Shown: piece after piece, positions 8,351 to 16,706 of the stretch
Numbering within the stretch: position 1 is the stretch's first letter
Layout of the letters: each line of letters opens with the position of its first letter
Source of the DNA: an uncultured Porphyromonadaceae bacterium
Lineage (GTDB): Bacteria; Bacteroidota; Bacteroidia; Bacteroidales; Muribaculaceae
NCBI GenBank assembly: GCA_947575235.1
Contig: CANPMT010000002.1
Coordinates: forward strand, 1 to 64,000
Length of the DNA stretch: 64,000 nt
Direction: 5' to 3'
Notes under the pieces: generated by a model
Told to the model about the DNA's origin: nothing
What the model saw: only the letters and a program-made list of their open reading frames with translations
The model's database searches: none
Translations under genes and position numbers: made by a program

Positions 8351-10141
8351 TCAATTATCATCGGCCGGACGGAACTGATGCTTCACACCCTCCACCACAT
8401 TGAGCATGTAGTCGCCAAGCTTTTCAGCCTCGCTGATGAGGTCCATGAAGAAGATTCCCTCCTGATAGCCGTATTCCTTATTGTTGATGTTAAAGATATT
8501 TGAATCGCGCAGGCTGTTGCGGAGGTTGTTGATCTCGCGCTCCTTATTATAAGCCTGTATTATGAGCGAGTCCTCGGGGGTCTCCATCTCCTGAAGGAGC
8601 TTGAGCATGTTGCTCATGGCCCCCTCGACGAGTTCATACATGGTGTCGATCTCCTTCAGCACAGAGGGAGCGAACTCCACATGGTTGTTGTGCTGACGGG
8701 TCAGAGCCTTGGCGACGTTGAAGCAGCCGTCGGCGATTGACTCGATCTCGCTGATGACGCGGAGCATACCGGCGATACGCATCTTGCCTTCAGGACTGAG
8801 GCGCCCCTCGGCCACATGGTTGAGGAAGTTGCCGATCTCAATCTCCATACGGTCAGAGATCTCCTCATATTTCTCCAGGCGATTGTATGTCTCGTTATAT
8901 TTGGGGTCTTTCACCGGAAGGTGTATGAGGGAGTGGGCCATCTTGAGCATACGTTCCACACGTTCGCCATAGACTGCGATCTCCTTCTGTGCCTGGGTGA
9001 TGTTAAGCTCGGAAGCCGAGAGCATTCCGCGGCCGATATACTTGAGCGAGAACTCCTCCTCCATATCCTTGTGGCGTGCCGGCATGATCCAGCATACAAT
9101 CTTGACATAGAGTTTTGTGAACCATATCATGATGAGGAGGTTGCAGGCATTGAAAACTGTGGGGAACATAGCAAGGCCGAAAGCCACCGAGGCCTGGGCC
9201 TTTGCAGTGAGGCCCCCCTCGGGAGTGATCAGCGTGGAATCAGCCATGGCGGCCTCCTCGGCGGCGGAGAGGTCGAGCGGGTTGAGTCCGTTGCAGGCCT
9301 TTGTGATCACGGCCACGAGGTCGACAAACGGCATGAAGATGCAGAGCACTATGATTGAGCCGATGACGTTGAAGAGCACATGGCCCATCGCGGTGCGTTT
9401 GGCAGCGAGGTTACCGCTCAGAGATGCGAGGATAGGGGTGATTGTCGTACCGATGTTTCCACCCAATATTATAGCGCAGCCGAGCGAGAATGAGATCCAG
9501 CCCTGTGAGCACATGATCAGCGTTATGGCGAAAGTAGCGGCCGAACTCTGGGCCACCATGGTGAGAATGATGCCTATGACAAAGAAAATAAGCACCGAGC
9601 CATAGCCGAGAGTGGTGTAATTAGTCACAAACTGTAGCATGTCGGGATTTGCCTGGAGGTCAGGCACATACTTGCTGATAAGGTCGAGACCCATGAATAG
9701 GAAGCAGAAACCTATGAGGAACTCGCCGAGCGACTTATATGTGCTCTTCTTCATGAAAAGCATCGGCACGCCCACGGCGAGCAGCAGTATGCTGTAATCA
9801 GAGATACTGACCTCGAACGAGAAAGCCGAGATGATCCAGGTAGTGACCGTGGTGCCCACGTTTGCACCGAAAATCACAGCCATTGACTGCGCCAGGCTCA
9901 TGAGTCCGGCGTTTACGAAGCTCACCACCATCACGGTAGAAGCGCTTGAGCTTTGGATCAAGGCAGTGATAACAATGCCGGTAAGGACACCTGTGACACG
10001 GTTCTTGGTCATGATTCCCAAGATGTTGCGCAGGCGGTCGCCCGCGACTTTCTGCAATCCCTCGCTCATGACCTTCATGCCATAGAGGAAGAGGCATACA
10101 GAGCCAAGCAGACTGATGAAGTCAATGACTGTGTAGTTCAT
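8351..10141 (-). CDS. Na+/phosphate cotransporter with PhoU-like tail (NptA/PNaS family)
   Basis: 596 residues. The N-terminal half carries two inverted membrane repeats with the family's QSSS motifs (ALIQSSSASTVMVVSF and VAQSSAATFAITL), each followed by a GxNxGTT sequence (GANVGTTVT, GGNIGTTIT). The C-terminal third is a helical PhoU-like domain (RVERMLKMAHSL onward). It is an inner-membrane sodium-coupled phosphate transporter, although some relatives act on other anions. It has its own promoter (10188-10219) with a stem-loop (10157-10180) in the leader. It is first gene of a likely operon with manC. Confidence 0.92.
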   Translation of the reverse strand: MNYTVIDFISLLGSVCLFLYGMKVMSEGLQKVAGDRLRNILGIMTKNRVTGVLTGIVITALIQSSSASTVMVVSFVNAGLMSLAQSMAVIFGANVGTTVTTWIISAFSFEVSISDYSILLLAVGVPMLFMKKSTYKSLGEFLIGFCFLFMGLDLISKYVPDLQANPDMLQFVTNYTTLGYGSVLIFFVIGIILTMVAQSSAATFAITLIMCSQGWISFSLGCAIILGGNIGTTITPILASLSGNLAAKRTAMGHVLFNVIGSIIVLCIFMPFVDLVAVITKACNGLNPLDLSAAEEAAMADSTLITPEGGLTAKAQASVAFGLAMFPTVFNACNLLIMIWFTKLYVKIVCWIMPARHKDMEEEFSLKYIGRGMLSASELNITQAQKEIAVYGERVERMLKMAHSLIHLPVKDPKYNETYNRLEKYEEISDRMEIEIGNFLNHVAEGRLSPEGKMRIAGMLRVISEIESIADGCFNVAKALTRQHNNHVEFAPSVLKEIDTMYELVEGAMSNMLKLLQEMETPEDSLIIQAYNKEREINNLRNSLRDSNIFNINNKEYGYQEGIFFMDLISEAEKLGDYMLNVVEGVKHQFRPADDN

Positions 10142-10187
10142 CGGGTTGTAGTTAGCCGACGGGGGAAGTTTAGCCCGTCGTCGGTGG

Positions 10188-10219
10188 CAAAATTAGTGAA
10201 AAAACCTAAACGCCCCAAA
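10188..10219 (-). promoter_or_regulatory. Promoter of nptA-manC
   Basis: TTTG (10216-10219), 20 bases, then TAATTTTG (10188-10195) on the minus strand. The leader contains a 7-bp stem, CGACGGG / CCCGTCG, at 10157-10180. Confidence 0.65.
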
Positions 10220-10268
10220 TTCTTAGAGACAAAACTATTCTATAGCCGGGAAATATATCGTCAATTAT

Positions 10269-10567
10269 TCAGAGCTTAAGAATCTGTTTTATCTCATCCT
10301 CTGAAAGATTATATATGGATGAAATTATCTGTATACCCAGTTCTCAAACATGGCTTTGATAGCTTTATGTCTCTCTTCGGCGCGACCTTCAGCGCGACCT
10401 TCGGCTACGGCATATTCTATAGCCAGTTCGTTTTCACGCATCTTGGCGTAAGATTGACTGTAGAGAACCATGCCGCGCTCTGCCAGTGACCTGATTTCAG
10501 CCGCAAGAGAATAATGTGTTGATGGATTTGCCATATTCATCTCTATTATAGTCGCAAAGGTAATCAA
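10269..10567 (-). pseudogene. Rpn/PD-(D/E)XK nuclease-family C-terminal fragment, frameshifted
   Basis: The reading frame at 10325-10567 encodes about 80 residues with the repeated AEGRAEGRAEE segment typical of the end of Rpn-family recombination-promoting nucleases. After KAMFENW it stops, but the sequence continues in another frame to 10269 with SIYNLSEDEIKQILKL and a stop, which is the usual C-terminus of that family. The catalytic N-terminal domain is missing altogether. This is therefore a 5'-truncated copy with one frameshift near 10335. It borders the restriction-modification genes and may mark an old insertion boundary. Confidence 0.7.
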
Positions 10568-10656
10568 TTTTTTGATAGATACCTAATATTTTTAATTTTG
10601 AGGTAAAAAAATAGTTTTTGGTTGAAGTATAGAGGTGAGATTTGGAAAATAAGAAG

Positions 10657-10664
10657 TAAATTTG
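10657..10664 (+). promoter_or_regulatory. Putative -7 box for the restriction-modification operon
   Basis: TAAATTTG, 38 bases ahead of the restriction gene. No clear -33 element at 19-21 bases upstream, so the call is partial. Confidence 0.45.
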
Positions 10665-10701
10665 CAGTATTATCCGGATAGCTTCATTAAATTATACTGA
10701 G

Positions 10702-12276
10702 ATGGCTAATTCTAACGATGTTATATCTAACAGACGTGCATCTGACGCACGGACATATAGTAAGGAGTTTGTGTATCAATTGCTCGAAGAGGCGATTGGT
10801 AAGACGCTTGGTGAGGTGGATGAGGCGGCATCCAGACAATTTGACAGAGCTGAGAAGAGTACCAAGATAACAGGTATTGCGGGGGATGTGATTGAACAGT
10901 CGTTATTTCGTTATGAACGAGACAGTAAGCAGGAATGTGATATCTGCATAGATGGCATCCTCACTGAATTGAAGACCACTGGCGTAAGAGTGCCTAAGAA
11001 AGAGATTTCAAGAACCAAAGGAAAGGTCTGGCAGGAGTATGCCAAATGGTTTGGAGCAAAAGAGGGGATAAGTATTACCGGAGTTACTTTTGTACCATGG
11101 ATTGAAGAGGATTTCGACACTTCGCATTTCTGGGAGAAGTCAGAACATCTGTTGATAGTGTTTTATGAATACCGTCCTTATTCAGCTGTTCCTGCGATAG
11201 CCTATAAAGATTTTCATATAGTAGGCTACTGTTATAACCGCTTTTCAGAAAGTGAGGTCAAGCAATTGAGGAATGATTGGGAATTGGTAAGAGATTATCT
11301 CAAAATAATTTATGAGACATATCCCACACAGGAACAACGGGACTCAAATCTGGTTGGGTTCACTCATAAACTGCGTCCGAATCTTCTTCTTATAGAACTT
11401 GTTCCGGGGTTCTCCAAGAAGAAGACAGGAGGATATCAGCGTCCCAGATACCGACTTAAGAAAACCTTCATAGATACGATTGTACGGGGTCATTTCAACC
11501 AGACTCGCGATGAGGTCAATCTCAAAGAATCGTTCTCCAGTTTTGCGGAACTTGATAGGAAATGTCATGTTCTTACGGAAAAGTATAAGGGTAAGACTCT
11601 TCTTGAGCTAAAAGATATTTTGCATGTTGAGACCACACTCAATACTAAAGACTTCGCGGCAAAGTGCATTATCAAGATGTTTGATGCCAATTGTAAGAAG
11701 TTGAGTCAGATACTTGACTTTACCCGGGCTGGTATTATTCCTAAAACTATACGTCTGACATCCACAGGACATCGTACTGAGGATATGAAACTCTCGCCGA
11801 TAGACTTTGATGAATGGGGCGACCGTGATATTGATTTCGAAGATTCCGAGATAGGTCTGTATTTTACAGAGCATAGTTTCCTTTGTCCTATATTCGTAGA
11901 GCAAGAGGAGAATAATCCCGCAAAAACCATCTTCCAGGGATTCAAGAGATTCGCGTTCGATGATGATTTCATACAGAATGAGGTGAAACGCACCTGGGAT
12001 GATGTAAGAGCCTTGATTCACCAGAATACGCTTGAATGGGTGTACGACATCAACAAGAAGACAGGAGAGCGGATAAAGAATAAGAGCGGAGAGTACAGAG
12101 GAGCGCCAAACTTCCCTAAATCTTCCAATTATACAGTGTTCCTACGAGGAGGAGCAAAGGATTCTTCGGAGGATTCAAGGACAGAGATTGTCAACAATAT
12201 AAAAATCATTCCCCAATATTTTTGGCTGAAGGGTGCATATATTGCTGATAAACTCAATACTTTACCATATCTATAA
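10702..12276 (+). CDS. Type II restriction endonuclease, Sau3AI/MutH family
   Basis: 524 residues. The N-terminal third has the MutH/Sau3AI active-site pattern: Glu65 in AGDVIEQ, then acidic residues Asp80/Asp84 and the Glu89-x-Lys91 pair in ILTELKTTGVR, i.e. a D...ExK nuclease core. Sau3AI enzymes have a second, catalytically dead copy of the fold in the C-terminal half, consistent with the length here (Sau3AI is about 490 residues). Sau3AI cuts at GATC, so that site is a reasonable guess but not proven. The methyltransferase follows after 31 bases. Base composition is AT-richer than the flanking metabolic genes, suggesting horizontal arrival. Confidence 0.85.
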   Translation: MANSNDVISNRRASDARTYSKEFVYQLLEEAIGKTLGEVDEAASRQFDRAEKSTKITGIAGDVIEQSLFRYERDSKQECDICIDGILTELKTTGVRVPKKEISRTKGKVWQEYAKWFGAKEGISITGVTFVPWIEEDFDTSHFWEKSEHLLIVFYEYRPYSAVPAIAYKDFHIVGYCYNRFSESEVKQLRNDWELVRDYLKIIYETYPTQEQRDSNLVGFTHKLRPNLLLIELVPGFSKKKTGGYQRPRYRLKKTFIDTIVRGHFNQTRDEVNLKESFSSFAELDRKCHVLTEKYKGKTLLELKDILHVETTLNTKDFAAKCIIKMFDANCKKLSQILDFTRAGIIPKTIRLTSTGHRTEDMKLSPIDFDEWGDRDIDFEDSEIGLYFTEHSFLCPIFVEQEENNPAKTIFQGFKRFAFDDDFIQNEVKRTWDDVRALIHQNTLEWVYDINKKTGERIKNKSGEYRGAPNFPKSSNYTVFLRGGAKDSSEDSRTEIVNNIKIIPQYFWLKGAYIADKLNTLPYL

Positions 12277-12307
12277 ACCAAAAAATATATAAGCTGGAAT
12301 AAAAGAG

Positions 12308-14101
12308 ATGGCAGCGAAACAACAAGATAATATAAGACGAGATAATATAAGAGAAGCTACCAGGATAAGGGTGGCGGAACTGTTTGCCGGTGTGGGTGGA
12401 TTTCGCATCGGTCTGGAGGGTGCGTCAGATGATTATGATACCATCTGGAGCAACCAGTGGGAACCGTCAACCGTGCATCAGGACGCATCTCTGATCTATC
12501 AGGCGCGCTTCGGGAAAAGAGGGCATTCAAATCAGGATATAAATACTGTAAAGACAGAGGATATTCCTGACCATGACTTGTTGGTAGGTGGATTTCCTTG
12601 TCAAGACTATTCCGTAGCAGCAACTCTCAGTCGTTCGGGCGGTATCGAGGGTAAGAAAGGTGTATTGTGGTGGCAGATTTACCGTATCCTAAATGAGAAA
12701 GGGGATAAACGTCCCGATTATGTATTCTTTGAGAATGTTGATCGTCTGTTAGGTTCACCGGCTAAACAACGAGGACGCGACTTTGCGATTATCCTTGCAT
12801 CCTTGTCAGACTTAGGCTACACCGTGGAATGGCGCGTGATAAATGCCGCTGAGTATGGTATGCCGCAACGACGCAGACGTACATATATAGTGGGTTATCG
12901 CAACAGCTCAACCGTAAATTCAAAGATAGAGAATCTGAAAGATTGGGTACATTATGACGGTGTGATGGCGAAGGCATTCCCCTTTGAAGAGAAGGAGAAA
13001 ACTGTCTCATGTTTCACCATCGAGGGTGATATGCCGGAGATTTCTGCAAATTTCAACAAAGGAAAGAAAACATCTCCTTTCGGGAATGCAGGGATAATCC
13101 GCAACCGTGAGGTATATTCAGTTGATGCCGCTGCTCTCTATGACGGCCCTGTGATGACTTTAGGTGGAAATCTTGTTGATGAATCGCTTGTGCCCGAAGA
13201 ATTCTTCATACCGGATGCTGAGGTGCCGAAATGGGAATATGAGAAGGGGGCAAAGAAAATCAACCGTGTGTCGAAGGAGGGGTTTGAATATGTGTTTTCA
13301 GAGGGGGCGATGACATTTCCCGATTCTCCTGAAGCTCCTTCCCGCACCATAATAACTGGTGAAGGAGGGGCTTCCCCTTCAAGGTTCAAGCATGTGATAA
13401 AGACTCCGTCAGGGAGATACCGCAGACTGATATCCATTGAATTGGAACGATTGAACATGTTTCCCGACAATCATACCTTGCACCCGGAGGTTACAGATGG
13501 CCGTCGGGCATTCCTTATGGGTAATGCTTTGGTATGCGGTATTGTGCGGAAGATAGGTCAGGAACTTTACAAGATGGCTTTTGGAAGGAACCCTGTATCA
13601 ACACGACCTATTGAGATGAGCCGGGATGCGGAGCCCAAGCTGTCGCTCGACCTGTTTGCGGAATCTGAGCAACCATTAGTAAAGAACCAGCGGAAGAAAA
13701 AATTTGAACTTTATCCGTCAAAACATCTCTTCATCGGTTTTGTGAAATCAGATAATGAGGATTATTTCCTTGATGGAAATTTAGATAAATTGTATTATAC
13801 CGGTAAGACAAAGTCCTTCCCATCAACTGTGGCATTGAACAAACTCTATTATTTCATGCCATATATTAAGGGAAAGGGGGTGAGAGATATTTATTTGATT
13901 AAAGTAGCTCGGATTGGAAACAAGGCCGAGGTGCATCCTGAAGGGAATGACAAAGATCCACGCCTGGTATTTGAATTGGAATATCTCACCAGTCTTCCGG
14001 AATACAAGGCTATAAAATTAAACATATTCCAGACCTACAGAGATACCGTTCTTGGGAGTGTGTATGAAGATAAAGATTTAAGGGAATTAAAGAGTAAATA
14101 G
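12308..14101 (+). CDS. DNA (cytosine-5) methyltransferase
   Basis: 597 residues, modification partner of the preceding nuclease. Ordered C5-methylase motifs are present: FAGVGGFRIG (AdoMet, residues 26-35), GGFPCQDYSVA with the catalytic Cys98, FENVDRLL (141-148) and QRRRRTYIVGYR, with the late asparagine-rich motif RRAFLMGNALV. The C-terminal 150 or so residues extend beyond the usual methylase end and are unassigned; a target-specificity or protein-contact role is possible. It would methylate the recognition site (GATC if the enzyme is truly Sau3AI-like) and protect host DNA. folA begins 15 bases after the stop. Confidence 0.93.
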   Translation: MAAKQQDNIRRDNIREATRIRVAELFAGVGGFRIGLEGASDDYDTIWSNQWEPSTVHQDASLIYQARFGKRGHSNQDINTVKTEDIPDHDLLVGGFPCQDYSVAATLSRSGGIEGKKGVLWWQIYRILNEKGDKRPDYVFFENVDRLLGSPAKQRGRDFAIILASLSDLGYTVEWRVINAAEYGMPQRRRRTYIVGYRNSSTVNSKIENLKDWVHYDGVMAKAFPFEEKEKTVSCFTIEGDMPEISANFNKGKKTSPFGNAGIIRNREVYSVDAAALYDGPVMTLGGNLVDESLVPEEFFIPDAEVPKWEYEKGAKKINRVSKEGFEYVFSEGAMTFPDSPEAPSRTIITGEGGASPSRFKHVIKTPSGRYRRLISIELERLNMFPDNHTLHPEVTDGRRAFLMGNALVCGIVRKIGQELYKMAFGRNPVSTRPIEMSRDAEPKLSLDLFAESEQPLVKNQRKKKFELYPSKHLFIGFVKSDNEDYFLDGNLDKLYYTGKTKSFPSTVALNKLYYFMPYIKGKGVRDIYLIKVARIGNKAEVHPEGNDKDPRLVFELEYLTSLPEYKAIKLNIFQTYRDTVLGSVYEDKDLRELKSK

Positions 14102-14116
14102 TCTAATAGAGAGAGT

Positions 14117-14662
14117 ATGAGAATCAATATGATTGTGGCGGCGGGGCGCGATGGAGCCATCGGCCGCGAAGGAGAGTTGATATGGCGCGTGCCGGCCGAC
14201 CTTAAGCGTTTCAAACAGCTCACCATGGGGCATCCCGTCATTATGGGGCGCAAGACATGGGAGTCACTGCCGAAACGTCCGCTGCCGGGACGCCGTAATA
14301 TCGTGGTGAGCCGCGACCCTTCGTTTACTGCACCCGGCGCTGAGGTCGCCTCTTCTCCTGAAGCCGCCATGTCGCTTCTCACTAATGTCCCTACCCCCGT
14401 GACCGCTGACCCTACCCCCGTGACCGCTGATCTGCAGGAGATGAACGAGCCGTTTGTGATGGGTGGTGAGCAGATTTACAAGGCCTTCATGCCGATGGTC
14501 GGTCGGATCTATCTTACCGAGATAGAGGCTGAGTGTCCTGAGGCGGATGCTCGTCTTGACTGGCCCCTCAATCCTGAGGAATGGGTGGCCACGGATGTAT
14601 CGGAGGTGGAGTTCACTCCGGATGGTATCCCATACCGATACGTAACATACGAACGTCGATGA
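14117..14662 (+). CDS. folA: Dihydrofolate reductase
   Basis: 181 residues, somewhat longer than typical (about 160). It reduces dihydrofolate to tetrahydrofolate with NADPH and replenishes the folate used by thymidylate synthase. Seen: VAAGRDGAIGREGELIWRVP at the N-terminus, the MGRKTWESLP loop, LPGRRNIVVSR and GGEQIY. The extra length comes partly from a perfect 7-residue tandem duplication PTPVTAD, encoded by a 21-base direct repeat at 14390-14431. A ribosome-binding purine run (gagagag) precedes the ATG. The gene probably depends on the restriction-modification promoter; its common neighbour thyA is 22 kb away at 36822. Confidence 0.95.
   Translation: MRINMIVAAGRDGAIGREGELIWRVPADLKRFKQLTMGHPVIMGRKTWESLPKRPLPGRRNIVVSRDPSFTAPGAEVASSPEAAMSLLTNVPTPVTADPTPVTADLQEMNEPFVMGGEQIYKAFMPMVGRIYLTEIEAECPEADARLDWPLNPEEWVATDVSEVEFTPDGIPYRYVTYERR
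14390..14431 (+). repeat. 21-base tandem duplication inside folA
   Basis: Two adjacent 21-base units, 14390-14410 and 14411-14431, identical except for the last base, add seven residues in frame in a surface-type loop of the reductase. Confidence 0.9.
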
Positions 14663-14713
14663 ACAATACGGTAGAGTGAGATTGAGAGTAACCTGACTTA
14701 AATATTCCTGAGG

Positions 14714-15994
14714 ATGAAGATTGTACTCATAAACAAGAGTGATTCAACCGGGGGAGCAGCCGTAGTGAGCCGCCGGTTGATGGAGGCATTGCGTGCCGAG
14801 GGTGCCGATGCCCGTATGTTGGTGGTGGAGAAGTTGACCGATTCCCCCCATGTTGAGGTGGCTGCTTCAAAATGGAGGGCTGCCGTGCCTTTCTTGGCGG
14901 AACGGTTGAAGATATTTCTGCGAAACGGCTTCAACCGAAAGACACTCTTCAAGATAGACACAGCCTCTGACGGCCTGCCGTTATGGAAGCATCCTTTGGT
15001 GAAGGATGCGGATGCTATTCTTCTCAACTGGGTAAACCAGGGTATGCTCTCCCTCAAAGGGATTGATAAGATAATCCAGCTCGGTAAACCGGTGATATGG
15101 ACCATGCACGACATGTGGCCCCTGACCGGGATATGCCATCATGCCGGTGAGTGTACTGGTTATAGAAAGGGATGCAACGTATGCAAATTGCTTCCTAAGC
15201 CTCTTTTGCCGAAAGTGGAGAGGCTAAGTTGTAACGTCTGGATAAAGAAAGGGGCGGTTTACGGAAATCTGTGGAAACCGCAGAGGATATTTTTTGTTGC
15301 GGTAAGCAACTGGCTGGCAAAGAAAGTGTCTGAAAGTTTCCTGTTGTCCGGGTGTGAGGTGCGCGTTATTCCCAATGCCTTCCCTGTCACAGGAGAAATG
15401 AGGGTGCTGACGGCTTCACCGGAGAAAATCCGGATACTCTTCGGGGCTGCCCGACTTGACGATTCCATCAAGAATCTGCCTGCGTTGATCGAGATGACAA
15501 AAGTGTTGCGTTCTGAATATCCCGATCTGGCGGAACGTCTGGAGCTGGTGACCTTCGGAGGTGTGAAGAATCCGGCTGCCCTTGACGGGATAGCGATAGC
15601 GCACCGCCATCTTGGGATGGTGAAAGGTGAGGAGGAAGTGAGGAAAGTATATGAGGATGGTCATATATTGGTGTCATCGTCGAGCTACGAGACGTTGCCC
15701 GGCACGTTGGTGGAGGCACAGGCGTATGGGTGCATACCGGTAAGTTTTGACCAGGGTGGTCAGCGCGACATAGTTGAGCCTGGGGTAACCGGGTTTATAG
15801 CAGCTTATTCAGAGAATCCGGAGACGGGTGGTAGACGGTTGGCTGAGAAGGTGGTTGAAGCTGTCGGGATTATCAGTGATACAGAACGGTACCGGGAGAT
15901 AATCCGGACGATGCACCGCAATGTGACAGAACGTTTCTCAGCTCAGACCGTGGCAAGACGTTACCTTGACTTAATCAGAGAATTGCAAAAATGA
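14714..15994 (+). CDS. GT4-family glycosyltransferase
   Basis: 426 residues. The GT-B fold is shown by the N-terminal MKIVLINKSDSTGGAAVVSR loop, a central hinge with VIPNAFPV, and the C-terminal nucleotide-sugar site ETLPGTLVEAQAYG followed by IPVSFDQGGQRDIV. It transfers a sugar from a nucleotide donor to a surface glycan; donor and acceptor cannot be told. A cysteine-rich segment around residues 140-165 (HHAGECTGYRKGCNVCK) recurs in surface-polysaccharide GT4 enzymes of Bacteroidota. There is no neighbouring polysaccharide cluster. A remnant of a close homologue's last 38 codons lies at 17593-17709, so this locus has probably been duplicated and rearranged. Confidence 0.88.
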   Translation: MKIVLINKSDSTGGAAVVSRRLMEALRAEGADARMLVVEKLTDSPHVEVAASKWRAAVPFLAERLKIFLRNGFNRKTLFKIDTASDGLPLWKHPLVKDADAILLNWVNQGMLSLKGIDKIIQLGKPVIWTMHDMWPLTGICHHAGECTGYRKGCNVCKLLPKPLLPKVERLSCNVWIKKGAVYGNLWKPQRIFFVAVSNWLAKKVSESFLLSGCEVRVIPNAFPVTGEMRVLTASPEKIRILFGAARLDDSIKNLPALIEMTKVLRSEYPDLAERLELVTFGGVKNPAALDGIAIAHRHLGMVKGEEEVRKVYEDGHILVSSSSYETLPGTLVEAQAYGCIPVSFDQGGQRDIVEPGVTGFIAAYSENPETGGRRLAEKVVEAVGIISDTERYREIIRTMHRNVTERFSAQTVARRYLDLIRELQK

Positions 15995-16007
15995 ACTTGT
16001 AAAAAGT

Positions 16008-16038
16008 TTTGTTGTTAAGAATTATATGGTTAACTTTG
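16008..16038 (+). promoter_or_regulatory. Promoter of the first YafQ module
   Basis: TTTG (16008-16011), 19-base spacer, TAACTTTG (16031-16038); start of transcription predicted near 16042, about 40 bases before the antitoxin ATG. Confidence 0.65.
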
Positions 16039-16081
16039 CAAAGATATCAATGTAACTATCAAGATAAAAGAAGATTTGCAG

Positions 16082-16291
16082 ATGACACAATTGACAATTA
16101 ATATAGAAGACAAGTCTATTCTTCCGCATCTGAAAAAAATACTTAATGCATTGGAGGGTGTGACAATCGCCAAACCTGCCAAGAAGAATAAGAAAAGTGG
16201 AATAGAGCAGGCTCTTGAAGATGTGAAAGCAGGAAGGGTAACTCAATGTAAAGATGTAGATGATATGTTTCATCAAATTCTTGGGATATGA
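16082..16291 (+). CDS. Antitoxin of a YafQ-type toxin-antitoxin pair
   Basis: 69 residues from the ATG at 16082 (a TTG six bases earlier is not needed). A short beta-strand-like start (MTQLTINIEDKS) is followed by a helix and a lysine-rich linker, then an acidic C-terminal segment that would wrap the toxin. It is not clearly DinJ/RelB-like; identity as antitoxin rests on its size, its position and the ATGA overlap with the YafQ-like toxin gene. It should neutralise the toxin and repress its own promoter at 16008-16038. Confidence 0.75.
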   Translation: MTQLTINIEDKSILPHLKKILNALEGVTIAKPAKKNKKSGIEQALEDVKAGRVTQCKDVDDMFHQILGI

Positions 16292-16566
16292 GTTATTGTC
16301 TTTCATACTCCCATCAATACAAGAAATCTTTGAAAAAATGTTACAGAAGAGGCCTTGATATTGAAAAACTTAGAGTAGCTATCGGAATCCTTGTAGAGGA
16401 AGGTAAACTTCCACCTGAATATAAGCCACATAAACTATCAGGTAAATTTTCCGGTTTATGGGAATGTCATATTGAGCCGGATTGGCTTTTAGTATGGGAA
16501 CAGAATGATCAAGCGTTAACTTTGTTGATGATTGAAACCGGTACACATTCCGATATCTTTAAATGA
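16288..16566 (+). CDS. YafQ-family mRNA interferase toxin
   Basis: 92 residues, typical for the family. The catalytic pattern of YafQ is conserved: His48 in KPHKLSG, His61 and Asp65 in ECHIEPDW, and His87 in TGTHSDIF. Such toxins cut translated mRNA on the ribosome when the labile antitoxin is lost. It overlaps the antitoxin by 4 bases, indicating translational coupling. A second, divergent YafQ copy lies at 17706-17981 on the other strand, and both copies sit directly behind a glycosyltransferase 3' end. Confidence 0.9.
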   Translation: MSYCLSYSHQYKKSLKKCYRRGLDIEKLRVAIGILVEEGKLPPEYKPHKLSGKFSGLWECHIEPDWLLVWEQNDQALTLLMIETGTHSDIFK

Positions 16567-16645
16567 TATAAAGCTTCTTCATTCGGAATAAAATAAAAGT
16601 TCCGCCTGGGTACGCATGCAAAGCCTAAACGTGGCGGAAGAATAA

Positions 16646-16678
16646 AAACAGTCGGCCTGGTGGACAGGTCGACTGTTT
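16646..16678. terminator. Bidirectional terminator
   Basis: Arms AAACAGTCG (16646-16654) and CGACTGTTT (16670-16678) with an inner CCTG/CAGG pair. It serves the YafQ module from the left and the decayed adhesin fragment from the right. A similar hairpin ends the intact fimbrial operon at 18359-18380. Confidence 0.75.
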
Positions 16679-16706
16679 CAGTTGGTTTATGGTTGTATGT
16701 GCGATT

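Noticed and set aside
12789-13010. Minus-strand frames inside the methylase gene
   Set aside because: Short, no conserved pattern, opposite a clear C5-methylase.
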